From Paracentrotus lividus (taxonomy: Eukaryota; Echinodermata; Echinoidea; Camarodonta; Echinidae): a DNA stretch of 64,000 bases. This document shows, piece by piece, positions 1 through 12,141 of this stretch (position 1 is the first letter of the stretch; every line of letters begins with the position of its first letter). The stretch is taken from assembly GCA_940671915.1 (NCBI GenBank), contig CALNVZ010001721.1, positions 44,138,110 to 44,202,109 of the forward strand, written 5' to 3'. A program made the position numbers and the translations under genes. Under the pieces are notes generated by a model. It worked only from the letters and a program-made list of their open reading frames with translations, was not told where the DNA came from and ran no database searches.

Positions 1-220
1 GCAACTTCTTCACGAGGTTAGTCATCCAAGTTTTTATTGTGTTTTCCAGTAAAGTTTGTAATAAAAGGCCAAAAGTATTCAATCAATTGGATTAGAGTAC
101 ATGTAGCTATAATATTTACACTAGGCCTTGTGGGAGAATGGTTGCTATGGAAGAGTCAAAATGGCTACCGTAGTTAAATGAAACAATAACAAATTCAATG
201 TCATGTCATTTTGATTATAG

Positions 221-413
221 ATGGGACTATGAAGGTGTACCAGACGAACCAGGAACAAAATGGATGGACAACCTACGAGATATGGTATCCAAGGACAAGG
301 TCAAAGATCTAGTAGGAAGGTCATTCACAAAGGGTGCTAAGACATTCACAATAGCACAGGCTGATGACTTCAGATACACAGACCCTATTGAGAACAGACT
401 CACCTTGAAACAG
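221..413 (+). CDS. PGM1: Phosphoglucomutase-1, penultimate coding exon
   Basis: Cytosolic phosphoglucomutase interconverts glucose-1-phosphate and glucose-6-phosphate. This exon encodes the start of the C-terminal domain 4: WDYEGV near its start, then VGRSFTKGAKTFTIAQADDF and RYTDPIE, which align with the vertebrate PGM1 segment ending in ADNFEYSDPVDG. The acceptor is a TTTTGATTATAG tract ending at 220 and the donor is CAG|GTAGG at 414. The first base completes a codon from an upstream exon outside the window, and the exon ends in phase 0. Domains 1-3, including the catalytic serine, lie outside the window. PGM5-like paralogues cannot be excluded from this fragment. Confidence 0.9.
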
Positions 414-2891
414 GTAGGAATTCTGTAGTTTCTAATTACCATATGTAAGAAGCACCTTTAGTTTCCTTAGTTGATGGGTTGATTTTTCCATGTTTATAAG
501 ATGTTCAACTGGTTATATGACATTAGCTGGTGGAGATTGCTCCTTCATTGATGTATAATACTAATAAAATATCTAACTACAGCCCTGTGTCCTTTAACAT
601 AAAGAGATGCAGTATTGTTTGATTTTATCTTAAAGTTACAGGGCACATGACTTTTAGCTAGGCCTACACCTAATCCCAACCTAACATGAAACCTACCCTA
701 AGCCTATCATATTTATTTTTATTTATTTATTTATTCAGGTTTTCTTTATACAGGGTGGCCCTTTCAATATCGAGTATTGCTCTTCCAAGGGGCCCTGTCT
801 GTTACAATTAAAAAACATTAAAAACAGTGCACTAAATCTGGTATACATACAAGGTAAAAAATGATCTACAAAGTAAAAAAAATACAAAAAAAAAAATACA
901 AAAAACTACAAATACAATACATATAGCAGTATACCATTACAAATGAAGGCTAACAGATAATGCTAATTAAATGAAGGGAGAGGGAAATAAAGACGGGGTG
1001 TGTTTCAGAGGGCGTTTTGGATAACTAAGTAGCTTAACAATGCCTCTTGAAGGACAATAAAGAAAACTCTACGCGTATATTAGGTGAAAGGTTGTTCACA
1101 TGAGTGATCCATGGTAGTGGAGGGATCTTTTGAAATAATCTGTTCGGGAGTTTTGATGAAAAGTGGAGAGAGTGCAGAATGCCTAGTATAAATCGAAATT
1201 TTTCTTGGGATAATATATGGTTTTAGATATAGGGGAGTAAGATTATTTTGAATTTTGTACATATTTACACAATTTGGTAATTAATTCTATGACGTACTGA
1301 TTGCAAAGAAAGTTCATTCACAAAGTGGTATGAGGGGTAAAAAAAAAAATCAGCTTTAAGTATCAGTCTTGCCAAAACGATTTGAAGTTTTTGAATTCTA
1401 GAAATATTACACATTGCACTTTGTCCCATAATAATATTGCAATAATCGATATGTGGTAAATCAAACTATTATAGATCATTATCAAAATTCGTTAGGCAAG
1501 AGATATCGAATGCGTCTAATATAACCAATAGTTCTAAACAACTTATTACACAATATAATAATATGGCAGTTCCACCGTAAACAAGAATCTATTACAAACC
1601 AAGGTATTTGAATTCACTAACCTGTTCAATTTTGCTTAAATTTACAAATATGTCTAGTTTTTTATTTTTTACTTTAGACTGAGTTCCGATTAACATGGAT
1701 TTGTTCTCTTTACATTAAGGGCTAACCGTTATTGTCTTCCATGTAAGGATTTTATTCAGTGCAATTGCAACTCATTCTGACAATGGAACATGATTTACCT
1801 CGACAAATATGGCAGTACGTCAGTATCACGCTTAAAAGATGTACATGTACAAATTTGTATTACATGCATCATTAATAAAAAGAGAACAACAGTGGCGAAA
1901 TCATACTTCCTTGTGGGACCCCTTTCAAGATGGGTCTAAAGTTTGAAAGACTGTCATTTACCTTGACAATTGCTCACAGTGATGCAAATAATTATAAAAC
2001 CAATTAGCCTCAGTTCTTTACACCGTATGCTGAAAGTTTGGATAAGAGGATTTCGTGAGAAACTGAATCGAATGCCCTTTTTTAAATCAATGAAAACAAC
2101 AACCAGTAATAAACCCTTCTTCGATATTATGTAACAAGTATTCATTTACATCGATTAAAACGCTATTTGTCGAGTGAAGTGGACGAAACCAGATTGGAGT
2201 GAACTCAGTAGGTTATTGTCAATAAAGTACTTATAAAGTTGAGAATGTACGGCTTTTCTAGAATTTCATTATATGCGGAAGAACAGATATAGGCCGGTAG
2301 TTAACAAGCTCTTGCTTACTCCACTTTTAATAAAGGGGTAACTCTTGCTTTTTTCCATTCTTTCGAAATTAAGCCAGTACGAAGAGAGGTATTAAAGATG
2401 TGTGTGATTACTTCGTGGATAAAGAGCAGCACCCTCTTTTAAAGGAATGGGTGTAAGGAAGTCAAGACCGGGGCGATTCATCTTTGTATTCAAATTGTTG
2501 ATTTCTTTAAAGACGTACTCATCCGTTATATCTTTAAACTTGAACGTTTCAAAAGTATAGTGATTTTCAACAGATGCTATAATACATGAATCATCACTTT
2601 GAGGTGTAAAAAACCCTACTGCTAACTTAACCCTACATTTATATGAAATGTAGCATGGACCAATCTTCTTTGGAGCAAATGTAGCAAATGTGCTACATCT
2701 GAAATAAAGACATACAAAAGATGGAACTTTGAGGTGGTTTAATTTAAAGGTGCATGTATTTTGTTGTATTGGGAGTTGCCTGTAATAGTGCTTGGTGCTT
2801 TGTGTCTCCAGTAAAAAGATTTTTGTATTTCAATTACTGTCATTAACATCATCATTTATTATTATTCTTTATATCCTTTTCCCCATTTCAG
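414..2891 (+). other. PGM1 last intron
   Basis: This intron runs from GTAGG at 414 to TTTCAG at 2891. Most of it is a decayed LINE on the opposite strand. Nothing recognisable was seen in 414-703 or 2621-2891. Confidence 0.85.
704..2620 (-). mobile_element. Decayed non-LTR retrotransposon (LINE), RT region and 3' end
   Basis: Reading the - strand gives broken reverse-transcriptase motifs in the right order: NYRPISVLP (about 2310-2280), then SGFRPLHSTN (about 2195-2170), VVFIDLKK followed by a degenerate FDSVSHEIL-like stretch (about 2100-2040), and VPQGS..SPLLF (about 1920-1880). Frames change several times and stops are present, so it is dead. The 3' end lies at about 704-735 in a short (AATA)n run, as in CR1/L2-like elements with microsatellite-like tails. 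The 5' boundary is approximate and no target duplication was identified. Confidence 0.75.
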
Positions 2892-3116
2892 GGCATTCGT
2901 ATAATCTTTGACGACGGCTCTCGTGCTATATTCCGGTTAAGTGGAACCAGCAGTGCGGGCAAGACTATCAGAATGTACATCGACAGCTTCGAGTCCGACC
3001 AATCAAAATACGGTATGGATTCACAAGATGCATTGCGCCCTCTAGTGGAGATTGCGTTAGAGGTTTCACAACTCAAGGAATTCACTGGTATCGATAAGCC
3101 TACCGTTATCACATAA
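2892..3116 (+). CDS. PGM1: Phosphoglucomutase-1, terminal coding exon and stop
   Basis: The terminal 74 codons of phosphoglucomutase end in KPTVIT and TAA, matching the family C-terminus (TAPTVIT). The exon opens with [20 protein letters not shown] and continues [14 protein letters not shown]. This is the conserved RxSGTxSAGxTIRxY phosphate-binding loop of domain 4, which grips the sugar phosphate during catalysis. The acceptor is CCCCATTTCAG ending at 2891, in phase 0, matching the donor phase of the preceding exon. There is no frameshift or internal stop. The gene converges with MMACHC downstream, and its 3' UTR probably runs into the pogo-like element that begins 22 nt after the stop. Confidence 0.93.
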   Translation, partial: GIRIIFDDGSRAIFRLSGTSSAGKTIRMYIDSFESDQSKYGMDSQDALRPLVEIALEVSQLKEFTGIDKPTVIT

Positions 3117-3138
3117 AGAATCAGTGATGTTCATTATA

Positions 3139-3438
3139 CAGTCTACTCCCATTATAATGAGCACAGTTGTGTTTGGGCAAGTCCTAGCTATTTGTTCTCG
3201 AGGTACTCTTTTTTCAAATCTATGTTTCTAGTGTGTAAGGATTGGGATTTTGTCAAAAAGCCCTTTTTGGGGCTCCAATGTCCTGTGTGTTCAGATAGCT
3301 CGGACTTGCCCTATGACAAGGCCATTTTCCTGGTCTCAAATTCAAACTATTGCACATGTGTGTATTTGTTCAGTATAGCAAGATTTTGTCATAACAATGT
3401 CTTGGTTATGAGGACCTCATTATAATGGGAATGGATTG
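3139..3438. mobile_element. Short TIR element (pogo/Tigger-like MITE) in or near the PGM1 3' UTR
   Basis: Imperfect terminal inverted repeats start CAGTCTACTCCCATTATAATG and end with the complement (CATTATAATGGGAATGGATTG). TA dinucleotides flank both ends at 3137-3138 and 3439-3440, the target duplication of Tc1/mariner/pogo elements. The TIR resembles the CAGTCGACYC.. ends of pogo/Tigger families. The 300-bp interior has no transposase. Related single ends occur at 6466-6490 and 46626-46652. Confidence 0.7.
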
Positions 3439-5315
3439 TAAAATTGTGTTATGAGATCCAGAGAGTTTTTGAGTACAGCACATTGTAGTGGAACAAAGAA
3501 ATCTTTATTTCAAATATTTTCTATTGTACTGTGATGCACTAATCTACCCTTCCAACTCTGAGCAAATAGTGTCTAGATTATTGTATCTGTCTATAGGCCT
3601 CTCCGAGATGCGATTCTATTTTTATTTGTAATGGTGCATGGCACTGAGGTAGTTTATTTTTTGTTGTTTTTAATTTTATCATTTGCTTAGCAAAAATATT
3701 GTTTAATTCAGAGTCTATTTATTCATCATAAATTGATTTAAGAGCATTAATTGAAGTAAGAACATACAAGAGATAAGTCAAAGTATAAGAATAATCAAAT
3801 ATGCTAATTATATTATTCTGTCCAAGAAAATGATAGTACATGTGAGTGTGTGATTAAATTCTTCCATGTTTTGTTTGACTAATAGTATTTTAGTATTCTA
3901 CCTCCCTGATCAAGTCATGTAGCATTTTACTTTGTTAAATCGTGTGCTAATAATTATTTTGTTATACAATCTGCTTTTATTAATTCTAATTCGTAGTACC
4001 GAAAATATTTCTGACCTTTTCTATGTTTTTGAAATATATATTCACGTATTTCTTTGTATTTAATGGAGGCAGTTTTTTAAAGACTGCTTCTCTTTCAACC
4101 TTCTTTTGTATTTTAATTTTCATAACGTTATTTCATCATGAGCAATACAGTTCTCTAAATGATCAAGAAAGTAGATTTATGGGTACTTTCTTATCTTGCA
4201 CAAATGGAAACACCACAACCAAAATTTTTAATGAATTGGTACTGATTGCAAGTGTTTATGAAAAGACATTTTCACTATTTTTTTTTTTTTTTTAGTGTAC
4301 AATTGTCACATGTCATGAAATGCATAAAAATTTAAAATAAGCTTGATAAGCTTCACATAATGTTCACATCTGTTTCTTATTAAAATAGTGTAATATATAA
4401 TTAACATAATTGCTATGTAGGAATTGCAATAGGTGGTGTAAAGTGGCTGAAGGAATATGTATTCATGTGTCTATGAAATTTTTGAAAAAGTTTTCATAGC
4501 ATTTGTGTATTGATGAGTAAGTCACTAATATTAGGAGGGAAAAAATGAAATATGGAGACCTGAACAGTGGACATTCATAATATTTTTTCTATACATTTAC
4601 CATGGATCTCTCTGTATGTGTCAAAGCATATACATGCAACTATGAAATATAAATTACTTTTACAGAGAATTATATTGAATATCATGGAATATAGTAAATA
4701 TGATTTGCTACCTTCATCACCATTATTAAAAGGATACATTTTAAATCAATTAATATAAAAACAATGTGCATGTTTTTTGTTCTTGTTTTCACATGATATG
4801 AAAGACGAGTATTAAATTATTGGCATTTTATAACATGTAGTCTATGCACCTTTTATACCACAGCTTTTGCCTACATTTTTATATGTAGCAGTTGTGAGTA
4901 ATAGTATGCTAACTATTTGAGTAGAGAATATGTTTGTCAATTTTCAGCGCCTTCGATTTAGGTAAAGAGGAATACCGCATACTACCGAGTTCAAGCTTTG
5001 GAATGCAACTTCCCCAGTAGCAGTTTAATCCACCAGTCAGGGATCTCAGTTGGTTTTACCTACTGAGCTTGAAAGAAATCTCAGATGTATTAGAGCCCCT
5101 TGCAATATGTACACTAATGGCAAGATCGAAATGGATAGATGTCAGGGCCTGAAATCTGAAAATAGCATAGCCTTTTTGCTTTCTGAATTTCTATGAATTT
5201 CTATGAATTTAATCCAGTTCAAAATAGCATTTAAAAATTTGTCATTTCAATTGTACAATGAATCAACATTAAAATAGACTGAACTAGATGAATCCTCGAC
5301 CGCACATGGTCGAAA
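3439..5315. other. AT-rich intergenic DNA
   Basis: This stretch lies between the converging PGM1 and MMACHC genes. No exon, RNA gene or clear repeat was recognised. It contains a poly-T run near 4279-4294. Part of it may be PGM1 3' UTR, but no convincing polyadenylation signal could be chosen. Confidence 0.5.
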
Positions 5316-6343
5316 TTTATGCCTCCGCCAATGCCAGATCAGAAATATATTATATGGCACATTCATCTATTCTATTTTCATAAACTACAAAGATGAGACA
5401 TCTGTGACCTTGTAAAAAGTCTCAATCTCTTAAGATCAGTGCCTCTAAAATATGCACACATGTACAAAGTATGAGTTATCATGAGACGAGCTATTTTCAA
5501 GTATTTATTGACCTCTGTGACCTTTGACCTCATGACCCCAAAATCTTATCAGATCATTGTCATCCCAGTATGCATACATTTACCACGTATGAAGATGATT
5601 AGTAAAACGGTTCTTGAGTTATGGTGAGAACAAGCTATTTTCACCTATCTATTGACCTCTCTGACCTTTGATCTTGTGACCCTAAAATCTTGTCAGATCA
5701 TTGTTAACCCAGTATGCACACATTTACCAAGTATGAAGATGATTAGTGAAACGGTTCTTGAGTTATTGTAAGAACTAGCTATTTTCACCTATTTATTGAC
5801 CTCTGTGACTTTTGACCTTTGACCTTGTGACCCCAAAATGTTGTTGTTTTTGTTGTTTTTATATTTTACGGCGCTTTCATTCATTATATGAATATTTACG
5901 CCAGATCATTATCACCCCAGTATGCACACTTGTACCAAGAATGAAGATGATCCGTAAAATGGTTCTTGAGTTATTGTGAACGAGCTATTTTCACCTATTT
6001 ATTAACCTATGTGACCTTGCACCTTTCACCTTGTGACCCCAAAATCTAATCAGATCATTGTCTCTCCAGTATGCACACATGTACCGAGAATAAAGATGAT
6101 CCATGAAACGGTTCTCGAGTTATTGTGAGAACGAGCTAATTTCACCTATTTATTGACCTCTGTGACCTTTGACCATCTTGTGACCCCAAAATCTAATCAG
6201 ATCATTGTCACCCCAGTATGTATATATGTACCACGAATGAAGATGATCCGTCAAGTTATCGTGAGAACAAAGTGGGACGGATGGACGAACGGACAACCTG
6301 AAAACATGATGCCTCCGGGGAGACTTTGTCGCGGAGGCATAAA
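5316..6343. mobile_element. TIR element filled with a ~145-bp tandem repeat
   Basis: The ends are inverted: TTATGCCTCCGCCA at about 5317-5330 and GCGGAGGCATAA at about 6331-6342. Between them are five direct repeats starting at about 5506, 5651, 5795, 6000 and 6149. Each runs from TATTGACCTCTGTGACC through GACCCCAAAATCT..ATCAGATCATTGTC, a CCCAGTATGCACAC block and a GAAGATGATCCGT block. The third unit carries about 60 extra bases near 5840-5905. No transposase was seen. It is a non-autonomous element of unknown superfamily, probably present in many copies in the genome. Confidence 0.65.
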
Positions 6344-6589
6344 AACTACAGAAGAGGCACTTTTGTGACAAGAAAGTCCTGAATAGAATTTATTGCACAA
6401 ATGAATTATTTCCTTGTTTTGTAACATAGCTTGTTCAGCCCAACAAACAGTATCAATATAATTACAGTCCACTCCCGATATAATGAGCACAGATAGAACA
6501 TTATTACAAGGCCATTCTCTTTATCTCCACTTGTGCAAACATGTTCACTATAATTAATTTGTTATAGAATTTGTTAAAGTGCCGTAACT

Positions 6590-7073
6590 CGCATGGCCAC
6601 AATTTCATGAAGGTCCTGAAAGTTGTCGATTGGTTCCAACATATCCTGGATCCCCAGCAAGGCAAAGCGTTTAGAAGGTGCGGTGTTCCAGTAGCAAATC
6701 TGGTTTGATGAATACTTTTCCTCAACAGGAATCACATGCCTGCATCAAGTCCTTAAAATATATTTTCATGAAGGTCTTGAAAGTTGATGATTGGTTCCAA
6801 CATATCCTGGATCCCCAGCAAGGCAAAGCGTTTAGAAGGTGCGGTGTTCCAGAAGCTAATCTGCTCTAATGAATACTCTCCTGGACATGTATCACATCCC
6901 TGTATCAAGTCACTAAAAGATATTTTCATGAAGGTCCTGGAAGTTTTCCATCGATTCCAGCTTCTCCTGGATCCCCAACAAGGCAAAGCGTTTAGAAGGT
7001 GCGGTGTTCCAGTAGCTAATCTGGTCTGATGAATACTTTTCCTGGACAGGAATCACATCCCTGAATCAAGTCA
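6590..7073 (-). repeat. Three tandem copies of the MMACHC C-terminal coding segment
   Basis: The segment encoding the last ~42 residues of MMACHC plus flanking sequence is repeated immediately downstream of the gene's stop. The shared marker GGCAAAGCGTTTAGAAGGTG occurs at about 7143 (the gene itself), 6980, 6822 and 6661, a period of about 160 bp. On the - strand the copies read SYWNTAPSKRFALLGIQ or close variants. The copies nearest the gene still end in NFQDLHENIF and a stop; the farthest diverges after NFQDLHE. They lie beyond the real stop at 7074-7076 and cannot be translated as part of the protein unless that stop is bypassed by splicing. Confidence 0.85.
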
Positions 7074-7409
7074 CTAAAAGATATTTTCATGAAGGTCCTG
7101 GAAGTTTTCCATCGATTCCAGCTTCTCCTGGATCCCCAACAAGGCAAAGCGTTTAGAAGGTGCAGTGTTCCAGTAGCTAATCTGCTGTGATGAATACTTC
7201 TCCTCGACAGGAACCACATCCCTGAATCGATTATCTTTCCAACTAAAGTTGAATTTCTCTAAAAGATCGATAATCTCTTCATCAGTTGTCAAAGGCTTTT
7301 GGGGAGCTTTTTGTTCCATGTCATCACAGATTTTGTTCTTTAGGATGATGGCCCCACGAAAAGCAAACCAGCCGCCATACTTTGGATGAATACTGACTCC
7401 ATAGATTTT
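7074..7409 (-). CDS. MMACHC: MMACHC terminal coding exon 4
   Basis: This exon starts KIYGVSIHPKYGGWFAFRG after the acceptor CTCCCGACAG and ends NFQDLHENIF with TAG at 7074-7076. It holds the conserved HPxxGGWFAxRG block of the cobalamin-binding fold and the FNFSWKDNRFRDVVPVEEKY segment (human [20 protein letters not shown]). The last ~42 codons are the template of the downstream tandem copies. Confidence 0.92.
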   Translation of the reverse strand, partial: KIYGVSIHPKYGGWFAFRGAIILKNKICDDMEQKAPQKPLTTDEEIIDLLEKFNFSWKDNRFRDVVPVEEKYSSQQISYWNTAPSKRFALLGIQEKLESMENFQDLHENIF

Positions 7410-10400
7410 CTGTCGGGAGAATGAAATTGAAGACAAATGTTTAAAAATTGTAAATATTTTGAAATATCCTTTTTTGAAACTGATGTTCTTGTACAACTCA
7501 ATGATATTTGCTGCCAATATACTTTCAAGGAGACTGATAAAAATGATAAAACTGACAAAATGTTTTAAAAATTATATAGAAAAAATTGATATCATATAGG
7601 AATAATCTTTATTTTTCTACTCACTAATCTATTTTTGAATGGTACATGGAACACTCAACCAAATTTCTATCTTTCATAGATTACGAAAAAAAAAAATATT
7701 GGTTAAAAAAAAAAAAAAAAAAAAGAAAAGAAGAAAAAGAAAAAAAAAAGGTGTCAGCCCAGTGTTTTGCCACTGCAGGTCCTCGCCCAATGCGGACTGT
7801 AGCCCAATTCATATACAAAATAGCACAATATTGGCTATGCATGTCAGACAGTGTTTCATTGTTACCCTGTTCATACAGCACAATGATGTGCTATCAGCAA
7901 AATAACAACATTAGTAATCTTTGGATAGGTGGTATATAAGAAGTCTCTCTCAATATCGTCTTTGAGAGATAGAGATGAACTGATTGGAGACCATGAATCA
8001 CCTACAATGTCCACTTCTGCCTAACCCTGTACTCTTTTGCCAAATTGGATCACCTGTCAGGCTGTGTTCAATACTTCATGGGTAGAGTCTAATTCATATA
8101 ATGATTCAGATTCTAACTCCTCCTAGAAATACAAAAATATGATCTTTGAAATGTAAACAGATACGATGATACAATCAAAGAGATCAACAAGAGAAAGCAC
8201 TTTTAGAATAAGAAAGAGAAAGAATACCTTTTTTTCATCCCAGGGATCGTTGCAAACATTGTCCCTCTTATAATAGAATGCAGCTCCTGAGACATGTCCT
8301 GCTGTTTGTACTAAGAGCTTGGGTCTTCTAGTCACAGGATGCAGTTCAAGTCCTGTATGATGTCTACTTCATGCTCTGGTTGTAAAGCCTAAACAGAACA
8401 GAAAGAATAGTTATTGTAGGTAGTAGGGTGAGTATATTGGGAGGGAAGGGGGGGGGGAGAGAGAAAGAGAGCGGAGGGGTAGGGAGAGAGAAGAGAGGGG
8501 GGGGGGGAGAGAAGAGACAGAGGGAGAGAGAGGTAAAGGGGGGGGGGTCACCTAGTTACAGGGTGTATCTCAAAATCCTGTAGGAGAGAACAGAATGCAT
8601 AATTATCTCATAGCATGTAGAAGAGATAGAGAGAGATGATGCAATAAAGGAAAAAGGTAGAACCCTTCCGAGAACACTTGGAGAGGTAGATGAGAGAGAG
8701 ACAGAGGGAGAAGAGAGATAAAAAGGAAAAGGAGGATCAGAAAGGGAGATAGGGAGAGTGAGAACGAGGAGGTGGGGAGGAGAGAAACGGTGTGAGGAAA
8801 TGGAGAATAGAAAGGAAGAAAGAGACGGAAAAGATTGTGGGAAATTTAGCTAATAAGTTATAAATCATTTTCTTGAAATTGTGAAACTTTTAAAGATAAA
8901 CAGTACTTGGTGTCCAAAATTTCCCCTTCTAAAACATGGGGCAATATAAGACAATATGTATGCTGTATTGAAGCTTTCTCTGGGTTTAATCCAAATAATT
9001 GATACTACTTTACAAACACATAACAAAAAAAAATAATAAATAAGATGATACTTGGAGCTTGACCTACCTCTTTGGCTCTTTGGAGTTGCTCTGCAACACA
9101 GGAGTCAATAGGGTCCCTGTTCTCAATCACACTTTGTTGTCGCAGTCTATCAACGAAAGGCACAAAGGCCTTGTCAAACATAGAGGGCATGCTGAGGATA
9201 CAGAAGGCCAAAGTGTTCTCAGGATAGGGCAGATGAAAGGCCGATTTTACCTTCTCATTGTACCAACCAATCTGCAGTGTAGGAAACATAATGATAATAA
9301 GGTGAGCGAGACCTTTAAAATTTGTCCTTTTCTCTAACATAAAATAAAATATATCAGAGCTCGGGCTCCAACTAGAAATTCTATCTCACTCATTGTGCAT
9401 CCTCCTATTTTTTATTACTTCTGTAGGAGGTTATAAAGCCTCTACATAAATTATTCAGATTTATTATTTATAGCATATGGCATCATTAGGCCTATTAGCT
9501 GACCTAGCTATCTCATTCACTCAGCTCACGGCTCGACTTCAAATACTACTAGGTCTAGGTTATTGACCAAGTTGACTGAAATTGTGAAATTAATTCAACA
9601 TGATGAATTGAAATTGGCATGGGAGTATATTTATTGAAGGAAAAATGACAAGAACTGATTGCTGATAAAGCAGCTGACAAACGTTAAGCTACCCTGGTTA
9701 AATTAATAAACGGCGCTAGTGCAGTTAAGCATCCAGCCGCCAGGCTGGCGCTAGTGCAGTTTGGTATCCACTACACACCACCCTACCACACCACCCTACC
9801 CTAACCCTAGTGCGTTGGGGTCGCCGTCAACCCTATCCCTTCACGTAGCAGCAGGCCTCGTGGCCGGATTCTTAACTGCACTAGCGCCCGCGAGGCCTGC
9901 TGCTACGTGAAGGGATAGGGTTGACGGCGACCCCCACCAGGGTAGGGTGGTGGGGTGGGTACAGCCCACAAGACTGACACCCACGAGACTGACGGCCCAC
10001 GAGACTGACGACCCACAAGTCCGACAGTAAAGTAAATAGTTCAACGAGATCGACTATAAACAATTTAGGCCCACGAGACCGACAGCCCACTAGACCGACA
10101 CGAGACCGACACTACAACGATATGACCCACGAGACAGAAAATTCGCAATGAAGGCCCACGACACCGACAGTAGAGCAAAACAGCCCACGAGACCGACATT
10201 ACATGAAGCATATACCCAAGAGTCAGAAAAGGGACCTCTAAAAGGCAAGAAAGGGGTGGAAGAGGGAGAGAGAGATATGGCAAGGGCCGAGAAGTCGAGA
10301 CAAAAAAAAAAGAAAAAAAAAGGGGTAGAAGGGCAACAGAGAGATAATGAAATCAAAGAACTTAGGAGGCAGGTGACCAACCACAAGTTTGAACAATCCA

Positions 10401-12100
10401 TAAGCTTTGGAAGATTTTCAGAAGGGGGGGGGGGGGGGGAGGGGGGCTCAATTTTTGTACCAACTATTTCGGGAAGTTTTTTATTACCCCCCCTCCTCCC
10501 CTCCCCACGTTGACAGAGGTTTGTGAAAAAGAAGAAGAGGAAAATAAATTGTAGACCTAATCAAGCTAAGATGTTTACGATGTAAAAATTCTATGAAGAC
10601 CTTGTATTTTATTTACTTATTTGTGCGTGTGTGTGCTTTATCATTTCTTTATGAATGTTGATATGCGAGCGCGAATAGCGAGCTAGGAAAAATAATATAT
10701 TTGGAGATGATTTTTTTTTTTTATATCAACTTGAAAATAGTTGGGGGGGGGGGGGGGTCCAGGCCTGCCGGGCCACCTTGATCCGCGCCGGGGGCGGGGG
10801 GGGGGGGTCATTACAACCTCCTGTTACGTACCTGCCTCCTTATGGTTCTTTGCTTTTAGTCTCTGTTGCCCTTCCCCACCCTTTTTTGTTTACTTCCCCT
10901 TGTAATTTCTCTCCCTCCCTCTTTTCTCCCCCTTTTTGTTTGCCTTTTAGATGTCCCTTTGCCTACCCGATTAAGGGAAGGAGGGTGGGCATGGCCTCGT
11001 GCCCCGATGATACCCCTGGATAATCGCTTGTTTCGTTTTCATGGGCCTCATTGAAGAAACGTCTGACTCGTGGGTATACTTCATGTAACGTCGGTCTCGT
11101 GGGCTGTTTTGCTCTACTGTCGGTGTTGTGGGCCTTATTTGGGAATTTTCTGTCTCGTGGGTCATATTATTATGGTGTCGGTCTCGTGGACCTGTTTGAT
11201 CTAATGTCGGTCTAATGGGTCTTTATTTGCTAGCGTCGGTCTACTAGGCCTTTTTTGTTTAGTGTCGGACTTGTGGGTCGTCGGTCTTGTGGGTGTCGGT
11301 CTTGTGGGATGACCCCGGTTGGGTAGAAGTGGCAGCGTCCTGAAACCCCTCAAAATTTTTAAAGTGCGATTTGGAATGGTTAAAAATACCACTAAGAATC
11401 GGTAAAATATAGCAAAAATATAATTCATATAATGTCACTTACCTAAACAGACAAGATGCAAATCAGATATTCCTAAAAAAATTGTGTGCACTTGAAGAAA
11501 TCTTGTATTTTCCAGTCCATTTCAGAGTCTCCTCCGATCTCTGTCAAAATACTAGCGTGTAGAGTATATAGCTACTGCCGATGTCGCGTATGCGTGTTGC
11601 AAACTAATCACCGCGAATGTGACTCATTTAACTACACTAAAACAGCAATTCTGATGACATTTTTTTGCTTTATGATCATCATAAAAAGTGAGGATAGACA
11701 CATGATAGACATCCGGCTAGTATTGTAAGTACATACACTGTTACGGCGGCTAGTAATTATAATTTAAACACTTGTAAGATTTATACATAAGTAAAAGTAT
11801 AGAGGTAGCACCCCTGTGCATGACATCACTTTATTTGCATAACTTGTGGTCAAGCCCAAGGAGTAAGGTTGCACACTTTGGTAGAAGGGCTCATTGCTTG
11901 TACAAAGAAGATAGGAAGCAGAAGTGCTAATCAAGAACTCTCACTAGAAATTCATCATTTTGGGGTACATAACAGTTGGTGAGTTTATCATTTCATGTAT
12001 TTTATTGTATAACTTTATGATTATGTATTTCATACTATATGATTCAAGATTTTCTATGTGAAAAGAGTAATGTTGCAAAGCTTGTAGAAGAATATATCAA

Positions 12101-12141
<41 letters not shown>

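Noticed and set aside
6466..6490. CAGTCCACTCCCGATATAATG end resembling the pogo-like TIR
   Set aside because: No matching inverted end was found nearby, so no complete element can be drawn; a similar lone end is at about 46626-46652.
7639..7939. Two lysine-rich open frames of 88 and 97 codons
   Set aside because: They arise from a poly-A/GAA low-complexity tract in MMACHC intron 3; no codon bias, homology or splice support.
10090..10513. Overlapping open frames of 103 and 121 codons on both strands
   Set aside because: They lie in the foldback element and poly-G tract; composition explains the lack of stops.
11739..11969. Possible solo LTR (TGTTACGG...CATAACA, then TTGGTGAG)
   Set aside because: No second LTR, no coding, no clear flanking duplication; the TG...CA ends alone are weak.
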